A stretch of DNA of 64,000 nt from Cervus elaphus (lineage: Eukaryota; Chordata; Mammalia; Artiodactyla; Cervidae), in contig NC_057845.1 of assembly GCF_910594005.1 (NCBI RefSeq), positions 5,862,001-5,926,000 of the forward strand, in the 5' to 3' direction. The notes beneath the pieces were generated by a model. That model was not told the origin of the DNA, searched no databases, and saw only the letters and a list, made by a program, of their open reading frames with translations. Below are positions 1 through 11,031 of the stretch, in pieces; position 1 is the first letter of the stretch, and every line of letters starts with the position of its first letter. Both the position numbers and the translations under genes were made by a program.

Positions 1-1049
1 CTTGGTGACTATACACGGCTCCACCCACACTCTCCCAGGGGAGAAACTCTCTTTCCTCCGACTTCCACTCCAGCCCGCCTCCGCACTTCACCACCTCCCA
101 GCCCTGCCTTGCCAATCTCCCTCTCTGGGCCTGAAAGCAGCTCCCTGCCTTCTGCACCACTCTTCACAGCAAATGGTTAGGTTACGAGGACAACCAGCCG
201 TAAACTGGTTTATATCACTCCCCCTGCTTCTCTCCTCCCTGACTCCTCCCGCCTCCAAGATGCCCTTGAGATGCTCTTCCTTAAACACCGGGGTCTGACC
301 TTTTTTTTTAATTTGTTTAAAACTCCCCAGGCATTTAGTGCACAACTTAGCACTGCGGTCGGGGGCACTTGTTGGAGTCGGTGGAGGGCTGATCTGATGG
401 GGAAAGTACAGGGCATGGAGTCAAGGGGCTACAGGCTAGTCCTGGCTCACACCATTATTCTGTGGCCCCTTAATTACAAAATATGTCACTCTCCACCAAA
501 TAAATTAGACTGCTGGTCCCTACACCCCACCCGAAATGTGTCATGATGGGTGTGTTTACATTCAGTGGGAATGTTCTGAGTCCCCCAGAAATGAAAAGTT
601 CCTCCGGGGCATGATTTGAGCGTCTATTTATTTTTAATTCAGCCCCACAGCTAGTAAAATGTGCCACACCGTGAAAGTCCAGTCAATGTGGGTTGATTGA
701 CTGCTGGCCTCAAAGGAAGAAAGTATGACTCAATTCAAACAGTGCAAATCCTGAAGCTTTAGGAAGGGAAACTGCGTTGTGGGCGTGCATTTGGATCTTC
801 TTCACATCACCAGTGACATTTTGGGAATCTATGTCTAAATGTGTAAAACAACTTTAGCATGCTATAAAATAATTATTAGCATCATTGTAGCTTTGGGCTG
901 TAATTATATTTTTATAGCAGAAAGTATTTCACGTGTGAGAATTAGACCTCCTTATTTAATTTAGAAGGTGAGGGTTATGGGCTAAATTATGGCCTGCTCT
1001 TCATGGATCACAGCATTGTCATGGCGAAGGGGCTTGCATAACTCAGTGA
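1..1049. other. No gene or recognised repeat
   Basis: Moderately GC-rich at the left edge, AT-rich after about 800. No open frame with family resemblance, splice-bounded exon or SINE/LINE signature was recognised on either strand. Confidence 0.5.
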
Positions 1050-1442
1050 AGCTGAGCCATGCTATGCAGAGTCATGCAAGATGAACGTGTCATAGTGGAG
1101 AGTTCTGACAAAATGTGGTCCACTGGAGGAGGAAGTGAAAAACCACTCCAGTATTCTTACCACAAAAACCCCACAGACAGTATGACTTGGAAGGACTGAT
1201 GCTGAAGCTCTAATACTTTGGCCACCTGATGTGAAGATCTGACTCATTGGAAAAGACCCTGATGCTGGGAAAGATTGAAGACAAAAGGAGACAGGGACCA
1301 CAGAGGATGAGATGGTTAGTATCACTGACTCAATGGATGTGAAACTGGAAAGATTCTGGGAGCTAGCAGAGGACAGAGGGGCGTAGCGTGCTGCAGTCCA
1401 TGGGGTCTCGAAGAGTCAGACATAACTTAGTGACTGAACAAA
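1050..1442 (+). mobile_element. BovB (RTE) LINE fragment
   Basis: From about 1190 it carries the BovB 3' signature: a run around 'gatgctgaagctctaatac', then 'gatgagatggttag' and an 'agtcagacataac' tail. The preceding part resembles an internal BovB region, so this is probably a rearranged or derived copy. Non-coding, with many differences from fresher copies such as 30256-30740. Confidence 0.8.
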
Positions 1443-1790
1443 TTCATGTGTTGAAGGTCTGATCCCCAGGACCTCAAAGTGTGACTATACTTAGAGATAA
1501 GGTCTTTAAACAGGTAACTAAGTTGAAATCATATCATTAGGGTGGTCCTAACTCAATATGACAGGAAGATGAGATTAGGACACAGTCACATGGAGGCAGG
1601 ACCCTGTGAAGACACGGGGAGAAGACAGGCTTCTATAAGCCGAGGAGAAAAGATTCAGGGAAAACCAACCCTGCTGATACCTTGGTCTCAGACTTCAGCC
1701 GCCAGGACTGTGAGAAAATTAATATCTGTTGAGCTATGAGTCTGTGGTACATTTTTATGGCAACCCTAGCAATCGAATACAGCAAGTACA
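1443..1790 (+). repeat. Old mammalian interspersed repeat, family not named
   Basis: Shares the consensus words of the copy at 61216-61625: an opening with 'gatccccaggacctcaaagtgtgac', then 'accaaccctgctgataccttgg', 'ccaggactgtgag' and a 'gtctgtggtac' ending. I recognise it as a dispersed mammalian repeat but cannot name the family from memory. Confidence 0.55.
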
Positions 1791-2339
1791 CAGATGAATT
1801 TTGTTTATTTTAGATGTTTGTGGAAAGTATATTCACTTTGAAATTACATACTTAATACCTGATTGTTGTAAAAAAATTTTGGAAACAGAAAAGAGAATGG
1901 GAATTTGATGAAACTTCAATTTCACCCTCCCTCCCCACTGGTGCATATCCTTCCAAAGCTTCTTAAAAAACAAAAATATACACATATAAATATATAAAAG
2001 TTTTTGAAGTGGATAATACATAGTCTATAATCAACTTTTTCACTAAATATATGTCACTTTTGCTCTTCCATTTTAATAAATATAAATTTGACTTTAATGC
2101 TTATCTAGTTCTCCGATATATAAAGGTATCATAACTCAAGCAGTCCTCTGTTGTTTAACAGCTAGACTTTTTTCCTGGTATTTACTCTCATCTGATAAAT
2201 AATGCATACCTGTTCAACCATCTTTGCATTTTCGTATTGCTTCCCATAGGATAAATAGCTAGGAGATAGTTGTATCAAAAAGGAATGCAGTTTTCAGACT
2301 TTTTTCTTTTTTTTTTTAGTTTTTGCCTGTTTTAGAGTT
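1791..2339. other. AT-rich, nothing recognised
   Basis: AT-rich sequence with short homopolymers, no open frame of note and no repeat signature that I could place. Confidence 0.4.
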
Positions 2340-2478
2340 CTTTAATATTTATTTATTTGGCTATGACAGGTCTTAGTTGTGACTCGGGGGATCTAGTTCC
2401 CTGACCAGGGATCAAACCTGGGCCCCCTGCATTGGGTGTTTGGAGCCTTCCCACTGGACCAACAGCGAACTCCCAGTT
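2340..2478 (-). mobile_element. tRNA-Glu-derived SINE (CHR type)
   Basis: The reverse complement starts with the 'gagttcgctgttggtcca' head and carries 'ccctggtcagggaactag', with an A-rich tail at the left end. This is the layout of the CHR/ART-type SINEs of cetartiodactyls. Head and tail show it runs on the minus strand. Confidence 0.75.
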
Positions 2479-2659
2479 TCCAGACTTTTGATACTTTTTT
2501 AAGGAATTCATTTTGTTCTCCACCTTATCCCCCATACCTCAAACAAGGCTCAGCACAAAATACAGGCCAATCAATATCTGTTGAATTAATTAATTTTGCC
2601 AAATAAGGTAGATTCACTCTTGACATGCCATTGCTAAATCTATTTTAAGATTCCAGGCT

Positions 2660-2752
2660 GGTTCATGTCTATGTCTGGCAAAAGCACCACAATATTGTAA
2701 AGCAATTATCCTCCAATTAAAATAAATTAATTAAAAAATAAATAAATAAATC
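2660..2752 (+). mobile_element. Ruminant L1 3'-end tail fragment
   Basis: Contains 'caatattgtaaagcaattatcctccaattaaaa' (here cited only in part: 'caatattgtaaagcaatta') followed by an (A)n/(aaat)n tail. It matches the 3' end of the L1-type copies found inverted at 37251-37466 and 51458-51698. Confidence 0.6.
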
Positions 2753-3059
2753 TATTTTAAGATTCTATAAAATTAAAAGTTATTTAAAGACCCAAAATTC
2801 ATGGTTAGTCAGAGACTGATAGAAATGAGGGCCCATTGGTGCCTTCAAACTCATCGGGGAGTCTTACCTGGCATCTGAACCAGAGTAACATCTCTCCTAG
2901 GTGATGTCATTCTCAAAAATCTATCCTTTTGGCAAGGTATGGACTTGGAAAGAGTGGAAATGGATGGGCTTAAATCAGTTGTCACAATTAGAAAAACAAA
3001 ACAATAAACTACAAACACACACACATGCATACTACCAGCACGTAATGCCTCTGGCTTAG
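2753..3059. other. Nothing recognised
   Basis: Unique-looking sequence with a short (ca)n run near 3015; no gene or named repeat. Confidence 0.4.
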
Positions 3060-3400
3060 CCCATTCAGGCTGCTATAACGAAATACCATAGACTGAGTGG
3101 CTTACACATGATAGAAATGTGTTTCTCACAGTTCTGGAGGGTGAAAAGTCCAAGATCAAAGTGCCAGCTAATGCAGTGTCTGGTGAACTTGCTTTCTAGA
3201 CAGCTATCTTTCCGCTGTAACCTTACATGACTTGAAAAGTAACAGAGCTCTGTGGAGTCCCTTTCATAGGAACACTAATTCCATCATGGGGGCTCTACCC
3301 TTGTGACCTAAACACCTCCCCAAGGATCTGTCTCCTAATGCCATCATATAAGGATTAGGTTTTAACATATGAGTTCTTGGGTGCAACCCCCTCTTCAACA
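3060..3400 (+). repeat. Old mammalian interspersed repeat, family not named
   Basis: Opens with 'ggctgctataacgaaatacc' and runs through 'ttctcacagttctggagg', 'gtgtctggtgaacttgc' and 'cctaatgccatcatat'. The same consensus recurs at 24545-25012, so it is a dispersed repeat rather than local sequence. Confidence 0.6.
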
Positions 3401-3633
3401 GAGATAAGAAAAGCAACCCTCTGTCTATAGCAGTAGGGTATCTTCATATTAAATATGCCACTCTTCTATTTCGCCGTCCTGAAATCCGCAGATAGCGTGG
3501 TCAACCCACATCTTCATAAATACTCATACTTGCTACAATAGAAGACATCAGTAAATCTGATGTGACGATGCTTGCCTTCCATGTATTAAAACCCCAGGAA
3601 CAGGACAGGTAATACTGCAGACTAAAATGGGTG

Positions 3634-3765
3634 TGTTGGGACTTCTCTGGCCATCCAGAGACGACACTACACTTTCACTGCAGGGTGCACAGATTCGATT
3701 CCTGACCCGGGAACTAAGATCCTGCATGCCTTGTTTTGCGGCCAAATAAATAAGTAAATAAAATG
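3634..3765 (+). mobile_element. tRNA-Glu-derived SINE (CHR type)
   Basis: Head 'gggacttctctggccatcca', central 'cgattcctgacccgggaacta' (box B-like region) and a tail of 'aaataaataagtaaataaa'. Diverged, non-coding. Confidence 0.75.
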
Positions 3766-4159
3766 GGTGTGTTGCATTGACAACTTAAATCCCATAAGAG
3801 TGTTCCCATCAGTGACAGGATTTTCAGAAATGGTGAGAGTTCTTGGTAATGCTCTCACAAAAGACAATGCAATGTTCTTTCCATTGACGTGGTTACCCAA
3901 ATAGGATTCACTGCATATCAAAAGTGTGTAAAAAATAATTTGCATTGCATATAATGTGGAATTCAGATCTATGACTTGATCACTATCCACAAATTTTTCA
4001 CCTATGTGAATGAACAACAAGATATTCAAAAATAATGCGGGCTGGGGGCCAACTCTTCATTGCGAGGGAAACCTCACTCTTTGCAGGGTGGCTAGCAATG
4101 CAAACATCTATCTCCTAAGTGCCAGGTATGTCCTCAGTCATTGTGACTACAAAGTCCCG

Positions 4160-4950
4160 CAAAGATATTAAGAAATTGGAACCGTTGTGCATTGCTGGTG
4201 AGAAAGCATCACAGCAGTTCCTTAGAAAACAAAATAGAACATAGAATTACCATATGAACCAGCCATTGTACTTCTGAATGCACATCCAGAATAATTGAAA
4301 GTAGAGTCTCCTTCCTTTGAAGAAGGAAATGGCAACCCACCCACTCCAGTGTTCTTGCCTGGAGAATCCCAGGGACAGAGGAGCCTGGTGGGCTGCCACC
4401 TATGGGGTCGCACAGAGTCGGACACGACTGAAACGACTTAGCAGTATCAGCAGAGTCTCAAACAGACACTTATACGGCCACATTCACAGCAGCATCATTC
4501 ACAACAGTGAAAACGTGGAAGTAATCCAAGTGTCTACCTACCGAGGAACAGGCAACACATGGTGTATGCCTGCAGTGAATTGCATTCACCCTGCTTTTAG
4601 AAAGGAATGAAATTCTGATACATGCCGCAGCAAAGGTGAACCTTGAAAAAACTATGCTAAGGGACACAAGCCGTTCACAAAATGACAAGCACTGTGTGAT
4701 TCCACTTCTACGCGGCATCTGAGTAGGCAGAGGCATAGAAACAGAAAAGAGAACGGTGATTATAAAGGACTGTGGGTAGACTGAGGGTTAGAGTCTAGTG
4801 GATCCAGACCCCCAGTTTGAGAAGATAAAAGCTCTGGGAATGGTGGGGGTGACGGTCATACGACGCTGAGTGTAATCAGTGCTGCTGAACTGTGCACTTA
4901 GACACGTGTAAGGTAGCAAGTTTTGTATGACGTGCATTTTACCACACACA
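4160..4950 (+). mobile_element. L1 3'-end fragment, split by a SINE
   Basis: Reads as a diverged mammalian L1 3' region: 'gcattgctggtgagaaagc', 'gaattaccatatgaaccagc', 'cagcagcatcattcacaaca' and 'gtgtgattccacttctacg' occur in the L1 order. The element is interrupted at 4312-4446 by a younger Bov-A SINE. No reading frame survives. Confidence 0.7.
4312..4446 (+). mobile_element. Bov-A SINE monomer, nested in L1
   Basis: Starts 'gaagaaggaaatggcaacc', carries 'ttcttgcctggagaatccca' and ends 'gtcggacacgactgaaacga'. It lacks the tRNA-like head of Bov-tA. It lies inside the older L1 fragment, so it inserted later. Confidence 0.85.
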
Positions 4951-5572
4951 CAAAAATGAAAAACAAAGACATTGATAACAGGAAAAAAAAGTAAATAACA
5001 GCGAAAAAAAAAAGGTCTTGCAGATTTCCAAAACACTCCAAGAGTGGAACTGCCCTGTTAAGCATCATTGCACAAATATGCTTCTTAAAATAGAGGCTCA
5101 AACGCTATATTTTGAACAGGGAGTGGTAAAAGTGTGAAGAAGAACATTTCAGGGATACCACATTGGTTTTCTCTCAGGTGCCGTTGATTGCTGGAAGTTG
5201 ACTGAAGTGCTGTGTTGAGAAGGCATCCAACCTGCCTTTGAACTCAGCAAGGAAGAGCACCTCAGTCTATCAACCGAGCCTTCCGAGGGCAAGAGACTGA
5301 GACAAGGGTGGCCCCATGTCACGTGTGTGCAGGCTTAGAAATGGAAACCCTCTCACTCCGGACTTCTGCCTGTGACTAAAGCCTAAATCAAAATAGCTTT
5401 TTGGCAGGAAAAAAGTGCAACTGACATATCAAACTCCATTTCCCCATATTTTGCAAAACATTTCAGAATCTAGAGCAAAGAGGGAAACATTGGGTTCAAA
5501 TACAGAAAGTCTCCTGCATACAAACCTTCCAGTTGCAAGCCTTCAAAGGTGAGATCGTGCCCCTGTATGCCA

Positions 5573-5791
5573 GTTGTTGCAGTGTTGTTATTTTAGCCCC
5601 TAAGTCGTGTCAGACTCTTTGTCTGGACTGTAGCCTGCCAGGCCCCTCTGTCCGTGGGATTCTCCAGGCAAGAATCCTGGAGTGGGTTGCCCTTTCCTTC
5701 TCCAGGGGATCTTCCCAACCCAGGGATCAACCCTGAGTGTCCTGCAATGACAGCCAGATTCTTTACCACTGAGCTATCAGGGAAGCCCAAT
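5573..5791 (-). mobile_element. Bov-tA SINE
   Basis: Minus-strand copy with tRNA-like head at the right end ('gggcttccctgatagctcag' on that strand) and Bov-A body ('caagaatcctggagtgggtt' on the plus strand). Sits within the composite repeat 5490-6205. Confidence 0.88.
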
Positions 5792-5841
5792 ACTACCATA
5801 CATTTCAAAGTACTGTACTGTAAGATTAAAAATGTTTTCTT

Positions 5842-6003
5842 GGGACTTCCCTAGTGGTCCAGTGGCTAAGACTCTGTGCTCCCAATGCAGGCACCCTGGT
5901 TTCAAACCCTGGTCAGGGAACTAGCTCCCACAGGCAGCAACTCAGAGTCCACATGCTACAACTAAAGACCCAGTGCAGCCAAATCAATCAATAAATATAT
6001 TTT
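5842..6003 (+). mobile_element. tRNA-Glu-derived SINE (CHR type)
   Basis: Head 'gggacttccctagtggtcca', middle 'ccctggtcagggaactagct', tail 'gcagccaaatcaatcaataa'. The second SINE inserted in the same host repeat. Confidence 0.82.
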
Positions 6004-6539
6004 TAAAGGTTTCTTTATATTTTGTTTGCTTTTTATGTATTATTTGTGTGAAAAGTATTATAAAGTATCATAGTACAGTACTATATGGACGATTGGGTTA
6101 GTTGAGTAGACACCTAGGCTAACTTTGTTGGACTTGCGAAAAAATTCGCTTTATGAACGCGCTCTCAAAATGGAACTCATTTGTATGTAGGGGACTTACT
6201 GTATTCCAAACCATATGTGTTTAACTCAATGAGAGAAACTCACTGTGACAAATAAGAAAAAAAAAAAAATAGAACTGCTTTAGCAGTCTATAAAGCATGG
6301 TTTGGGGAGCTGTCTAGAGGCGTTTATACTCAGGCAACGCCAAAATTTAAAAAATCTAGTAAAATTCTTCCCCGTATTAACTTTGATCACATTTTCCTTC
6401 CATAGTCTGCCCTCTGGTGATGTTACTAGGCAGCAAACTCATCTGAGATTGAACTGATTGAGGGAAAAGGGGAGGGTAAGGAGAAACTAACCAAATTCTG
6501 CTTGAGGATCTTCTCACGACAGAGGGAAAATTCCATGGC

Positions 6540-6614
6540 TGCTCCTGCTGCCGATGCTGGTGGTGATGCTGGTGGTGATGATGTCGGTGGCGACAGTGAT
6601 GGTGGTGACAGCAT
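6540..6614. repeat. Imperfect trinucleotide tract
   Basis: Impure GGT/GAT/GCT triplet run ('gctggtggtgatgctggtgg'). On the minus strand it gives a Ser/Pro/Ala-rich open frame with no other gene feature, so I treat it as low-complexity DNA. Confidence 0.7.
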
Positions 6615-6646
6615 TAATACCTAATCTTTATACAAGGTGAGAATTT

Positions 6647-6845
6647 AGTTGCTCAGTCCTGTCTGACTCTTGTAGCCCCACAGACTGTAGGCTGCCAGGA
6701 TCCTCTATCCATGGGATTTCCCAGGCAAAAATACTGGAGTGGGTTGCCATTTCCTATTCCAGGGGATTTTCCTGACCCACGCATCAAACCCAGTCTCCTG
6801 AACTGTAGGAGTAGTCTTTACTGACTGAGCCACCAGGACTTGCCC
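6647..6845 (-). mobile_element. Bov-tA SINE
   Basis: Minus-strand Bov-tA with body word 'aaaatactggagtgggttgc' and head ending in 'gagccaccagg' on the plus strand. Followed head to tail by a second copy at 6850. Confidence 0.85.
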
Positions 6846-6849
6846 CCAA

Positions 6850-7024
6850 AGTGTGTCCCATTCTTTGGACTGTAGCCCACCAGGCTGCTCTATCTATGTA
6901 ACTTCCCAGGCAAGAATACTGGAGCGGGTAGACATTCCCTCCTCCAGGGGATCTTCCCGACCCAGGGATCAAACCCAGGTCTCCTGTATTGCAGGCAGTG
7001 TCTTTACCCTCTGAGCCACCTTCT
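6850..7024 (-). mobile_element. Bov-tA SINE (5' or 3' shortened)
   Basis: Second minus-strand copy directly after the first: 'caagaatactggagcgggta', 'gacccagggatcaaacccag', 'ctgagccacc'. The tail part is shorter than in the neighbour. Confidence 0.83.
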
Positions 7025-7059
7025 AGAGGCTCTACTCTATATATAGTATTTCTCTATTG

Positions 7060-7205
7060 CATTACATATGTTCATTAGTTTCATCATTGTAACAGTCTTA
7101 TGGGGCAGGTACTTTATGTTACCTAGTAACACGTGAGGAAACTGAAACACAGAGACGTTATGTCTCTTGGTGAAGTAACACAGCTAATGAGCAGAAAGAA
7201 ACTTA
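7060..7205 (-). mobile_element. MIR SINE fragment
   Basis: Carries 'cacgtgaggaaactgaaaca' and 'aacacagctaatgagcagaa', the reverse complement of the MIR core. Old and diverged. Confidence 0.7.
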
Positions 7206-7216
7206 GAGGCTCCTAA

Positions 7217-7412
7217 CGTGCATGCATGCTTAGTCACTCAGTCATGTCCAACTCCTTGTGACCCCATGGACTGTAGCCCACCAGACTCCTCTGTCCATGG
7301 GATTTTCCAGGCAAGAATACTGGAGTGGATTGCCATTTCCTTCTACAGGTGATCATCCCAACCTGGGATCGAACCCACGTCTCCTGCATCGGTAGGCAGA
7401 TTCTTTACCTCC
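7217..7412 (-). mobile_element. Bov-tA SINE
   Basis: Contains 'cttagtcactcagtcatgtc', 'caagaatactggagtggatt' and 'gatcgaacccacgtctcctg', all in minus-strand Bov-tA order. Confidence 0.88.
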
Positions 7413-7674
7413 ACAAAGTTAAAGTTGTCACTAGAAATTATTACCATAAATGTTTCAACTGCCTAGTAATTGTAGCAGGCTTCCAAATAACAAAAACACA
7501 TATTTAGGAACAGGCTTAGAAATGTTTATGTGGGTTTAGGTATTCACCTACTAAGTTCTTAATAAAAGGGAGAGGGGGTGGGGTTGGGAGGGTAAAGAAT
7601 ACTATAAAGTTGCCCTTGGGGAAGTTGATTTGTCATGATTTCCTCAGAATTTGGCATAGTGTAGATGTTCAGTG

Positions 7675-7882
7675 GTGGCATCCCAGGTGGCACAGTAGTT
7701 AAAAATCCTCCTGCCAATGCAAAAGACTCGGGTTCAATTTCTGGGTCAGGAAGATCCCATGGAATAAGAAGTGGCAACCCGCTCCAGTATTCTTGCCTGG
7801 GAAATCCCACAGACAGAGTCTGGCAGGCTACAGTCCGTGGGGTCACAAAAGAGTCAGATACTTAGTGGCTAAACAGCACAAT
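7675..7882 (+). mobile_element. Bov-tA SINE
   Basis: tRNA-like head 'ggcatcccaggtggcacagt', box B-like 'gggttcaatttctgggtca', body 'ttcttgcctgggaaatccc' and tail 'aaaagagtcagatacttag'. The sequence after it (about 7893-7930) is repeated after the next SINE; see findings. Confidence 0.87.
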
Positions 7883-8033
7883 GAGTCTGTGAGATATACC
7901 AGGGACAGTTCTAAAGTAAGAACTCTGAGGTTACAGGTGTTGCAAAGAGTCGGACATGACAGAGTGACTGAGCGTATGCACACAGGTGCAATGAATGCTT
8001 CCTAACAATTAATTAAAGGAATGAACACGCGAA

Positions 8034-8247
8034 GGGCTTCCAGGTGGCTCAGTGGTAAAAGATTTGCCTGCCAATGCAGGAGACTTGGATTAGATCCCTG
8101 GGTCGAGAAGATCTCCTGGAGAAGGAAATGGCAATCCACTCCAGTGTGCCTGACCGGAAAATCCCATGGACAGAGGAGCCTGGTGGGCTACAGTCCATGG
8201 GGCCACAAAAGAGTCAGACACGACTTAGTGGCTAAACAACAACAACG
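8034..8247 (+). mobile_element. Bov-tA SINE
   Basis: Complete layout: head 'gggcttccaggtggctcagt', body 'gagaaggaaatggcaatcca', tail 'gagtcagacacgacttagtg' followed by '(aac)n'. Confidence 0.9.
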
Positions 8248-8599
8248 AATACATGAAATATACCAGGGATATTTCTAAAGTAAGAAGTCTGGCTGTACAT
8301 TGGTGATGTCACTGTCAGCTTCTTTCAGTTTCCATGGATAAAACATCTATAGTCATATTTTTCATGGATTCCTCACCCCATTATGAAATCATTGCTTCTC
8401 TGAGTGGATCGGCAATATTAAGGGTTTGTGGATGATATTTCCATTGCGCAATGACATGTAACGATTGCTCTGATATGATTAATAGAATTATATCAATGGG
8501 TGGGATTTGAAAGTAGATGCTTTATTAGGGGCACAGTGTGATTTGTAGGTAATATCAGCTGGTGATAAGTCATTCATAGAGTTCAGGTAGGGTGAAAAA

Positions 8600-9620
8600 G
8601 AGTGCCTGCCTCATGGCTTTTGATTGGGAGATCTAAAGAGCTTCCTTGAGCAGATACTATTTGAGAATCGGGTGCATCAAGGAGATGATGAAGATGGGGA
8701 GCCTACTTGTGCAGTATTTACAGGAAGAAGGTGTGGCCTGGAATATGAGAAGGAATATATAAAAAGATGAGTCTGCAAAGGTATGAAAGGCATCAGGTGG
8801 GAACTTTTAAGCCAGGGAAAGGATCTTGGCTTTCATTTTAAGTGCTGTGAGAAAGCTTAGGTGAGTGATGGTAGATTAAGGGAGTGGCATGCTGTGACAT
8901 TGCTTCCCTGGTGGCTCAGATAGTAAAGAGTCTGCCTGCAATGTGGGAGACCTGGGTTCAATTCCTAGGTCAGGAAGATCCCCTGGAGAAGTGACTGGCA
9001 ATACACTCTGTATTCTTGCCTATAGAATCCCATGGACAGAGGGGCCTGGCAGGCTACAAGCTGTGGGGTCACAGTCGGACATGACTGAGTGACATCACTT
9101 TCACTTTCACAATGTGACTGTTTTTAAAGAACACTGGCTGTGTTTGAGGAATTGTTGAAAAGGATGAGCAAGGGAACAGGGGAACAACGAGGAAGGTTCC
9201 TGGCAGAAGTCCAGGCCAGCAATCACGGCAGCTTCTCTAGGCTGGAAGCAGAGAGGGTAAAAGGTGGAGGGCAGGGTGAGGATGTTCCCCAGGAAAGTGG
9301 GCAGGACCTTTTCTAGGGTGAGTGGAAGAGGAGACAGAAAAGACTCAAGGATTTAATATTTGGCCTGATCAGCTCAGGCCAAATGATAATGGTGTCGTTT
9401 ATGGAAGTGGGAAGACCGGGGATGGAGTAATTGGTTATTTTTTTTTTTTTTGGAAGTAGAGAAGGATCAAGAGTTTATTTCAGCCCCATTGATTTTAAAA
9501 TGCCTATTTGACATCGGGGAGGAATTCCAAGCAGGACTTTGGAGATTCAGGCCCAGAATTCTGGCGAGGGGTCAGGTCCAGAGAACCAGTGGAGCAACCC
9601 ATGCGTGCAGGTAACAAGCT
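8600..9620. repeat. Old degenerate interspersed repeat, split by a SINE
   Basis: Long purine-rich stretch with words such as 'aggcatcaggtgggaactttt', 'agtccaggccagcaatcacg' and 'aatgcctatttgacatcggg' that recur in similar form at 20745-21030 and 48500-49170. I believe this is one ancient dispersed element but cannot name it. It is cut by the SINE at 8902-9112. Confidence 0.4.
8902..9112 (+). mobile_element. Bov-tA SINE
   Basis: Head 'gcttccctggtggctcagat', 'gacctgggttcaattcctag', body 'attcttgcctatagaatccc', tail 'gtcggacatgactgagtgac'. Confidence 0.9.
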
Positions 9621-9915
9621 CACATCTGCACAGCACCTCCCAGCTCGCAGAGCCCCTGTGTACTAGCTCACTAACCTCATAGCCCTCTCATGTCAAGGTT
9701 ATTACTTCTGCAACGTTACTGATTAATAATAATATTACCTGGCCTGTGTATCTCCCTTGAGAGTTTCCTAAACACTTCCCCATAGACTGTCCCTGTCACA
9801 CTTTGCTCCTATTATTCACAGGGCAATGGTGGCTGTAAAGACAGGAATCATACCTGTCGGAGCTTATCCCTGCAGAGGCACACAGACGATGTCATAGGGT
9901 ATGCACACCTGTGTG

Positions 9916-10207
9916 TTGTTTCATTCAGTGGCTCAGTCCTGTCAACTCTTTGTGACCCCGTGAACTGCGTGCAGCTCGCCAGCCTTCCCTGTCCTTCACT
10001 AACTCCTGGATTTTGCTCAAACTCATGTCCCTTGAGTCAGTAATGCCATCCAACCATCTCATCCCTGTCTCCTTTGGCCTTCAATCTTTCGCAGCATCAG
10101 GGTCTTTTCCAATGAGTGGGCCCTTTGCATCTGGTGGCCAGAGTATTGGAGTTTCAGCTTCAGCATCAGTTCTTCCAATGAATATTTAGTAGTGACTGAT
10201 TTGATCT
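9916..10207 (-). mobile_element. BovB LINE 3' fragment
   Basis: Plus strand reads 'actcatgtcccttgagtcag', 'cagcatcagggtcttttcca' and 'ggagtttcagcttcagcatc', the reverse complement of the BovB 3' region. 5'-truncated, non-coding. Confidence 0.85.
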
Positions 10208-10740
10208 CACGCCTATGTGTATTCTCTTTAAAAACCAGTTTTTTCTGATGGACATGAGGGCCCTCTGCTGTTCAGACTGGGCATATCCATTAAACTATGA
10301 TTTTTTTTTCAGCTGAACGGACTGAAAGTATTGAATCAAAGTTCTCTCTGATTTTTGAAAAATGCTCTTGGGATAAAAACCCCACGTGATGACCATTAAC
10401 AATGTTTAAAACAATTTAATTTGTCATAGCTAATAATAGCCCTGTGGTATAAAACCCCATATTTTATTTTTCAAGAAAGCAATGTTGAGTGAGAGAAACA
10501 AAGAGCTTTATGCTTGAGATGAATTTTTTTCCACTGCCAGTTACCCAAATCCAGGTACGGTTCTAGAAGAAAAGCAGCAATTTCATGGCTAAAACAGGAA
10601 TGAAAAGCGCCAAAACTTGCTACATAGGACTGCCACATGAAATCAGTAATTGCATTTTTTTTTTAATTGAGAAACCTGGTCATATTTACCTGTATATTTT
10701 ATCAATACATGGGTAGAGTGGCATCTAAAGGATGTAGATG
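10208..10740. other. AT-rich, nothing recognised
   Basis: AT-rich sequence left of the MITE and the provirus; no gene or named repeat seen. Confidence 0.4.
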
Positions 10741-10824
10741 TATTGGGTTGTCCAAAGCGTTCATTCGGGTTTTGCCATAAGATGGTACAGAAAACCTGAA
10801 TGAGCTTTTCATCCAGCCCAATAT
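10741..10824. mobile_element. Mariner-type MITE
   Basis: An 84-bp near-palindrome. The left arm 'tattgggttgtccaaagcgt' pairs with the right arm ending 'cttttcatccagcccaata', and the inner arms 'cattcgggttttg' and 'cagaaaacctgaatg' also pair. TA-flanked ends and the terminal 'tattggg' are those of ruminant mariner-derived miniature elements. It has no coding capacity. The provirus begins 14 bp to its right. Confidence 0.75.
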
Positions 10825-10834
10825 AAAGGGAAGG

Positions 10835-10838
10835 GTAT
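10835..10838. repeat. Provirus target-site duplication (left copy, GTAT)
   Basis: GTAT directly before the left LTR; the same four bases follow the right LTR at 18416-18419. Four bases is the size produced by gammaretrovirus-type integrases. Confidence 0.85.
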
Positions 10839-11025
10839 TGTCACGTGAGTGTATGTTCCTCGGTTCTTTGTCTCATCACAACAAAAATTTGGAGTGACGG
10901 ACATTAAAGCCCCTTGGCGGTTCACAGCTCTCAGAGGACAGACCGTGTTATAGCTCTCAGGTCTCGAACGGACCGTGTTATAGCTCTTAAATAAATCAGT
11001 ATTACAGCTCAGTGTTACAGCTCTA

Positions 11026-11031
11026 TTTATT
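11026..11031 (-). promoter_or_regulatory. Polyadenylation signal AATAAA in the 3' LTR
   Basis: Minus strand reads AATAAA about 135 bp downstream of the TATA box, a normal place for the R-region signal. The 5' LTR lacks it because of a 4-bp length difference at 18089-18092. Confidence 0.65.

Larger units (their letters stand above)
5490..6205 (+). repeat. Composite interspersed repeat, interrupted by two SINEs
   Basis: Pieces at 5490-5572, 5792-5841 and 6004-6205 read as one element: 'gtactgtactgtaagattaaa', 'atgtattatttgtgtgaaaa' and 'gtatgtaggggacttactgt'. The family is familiar as a repeat but I cannot name it. A minus-strand Bov-tA and a plus-strand CHR SINE inserted into it. Confidence 0.55.
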
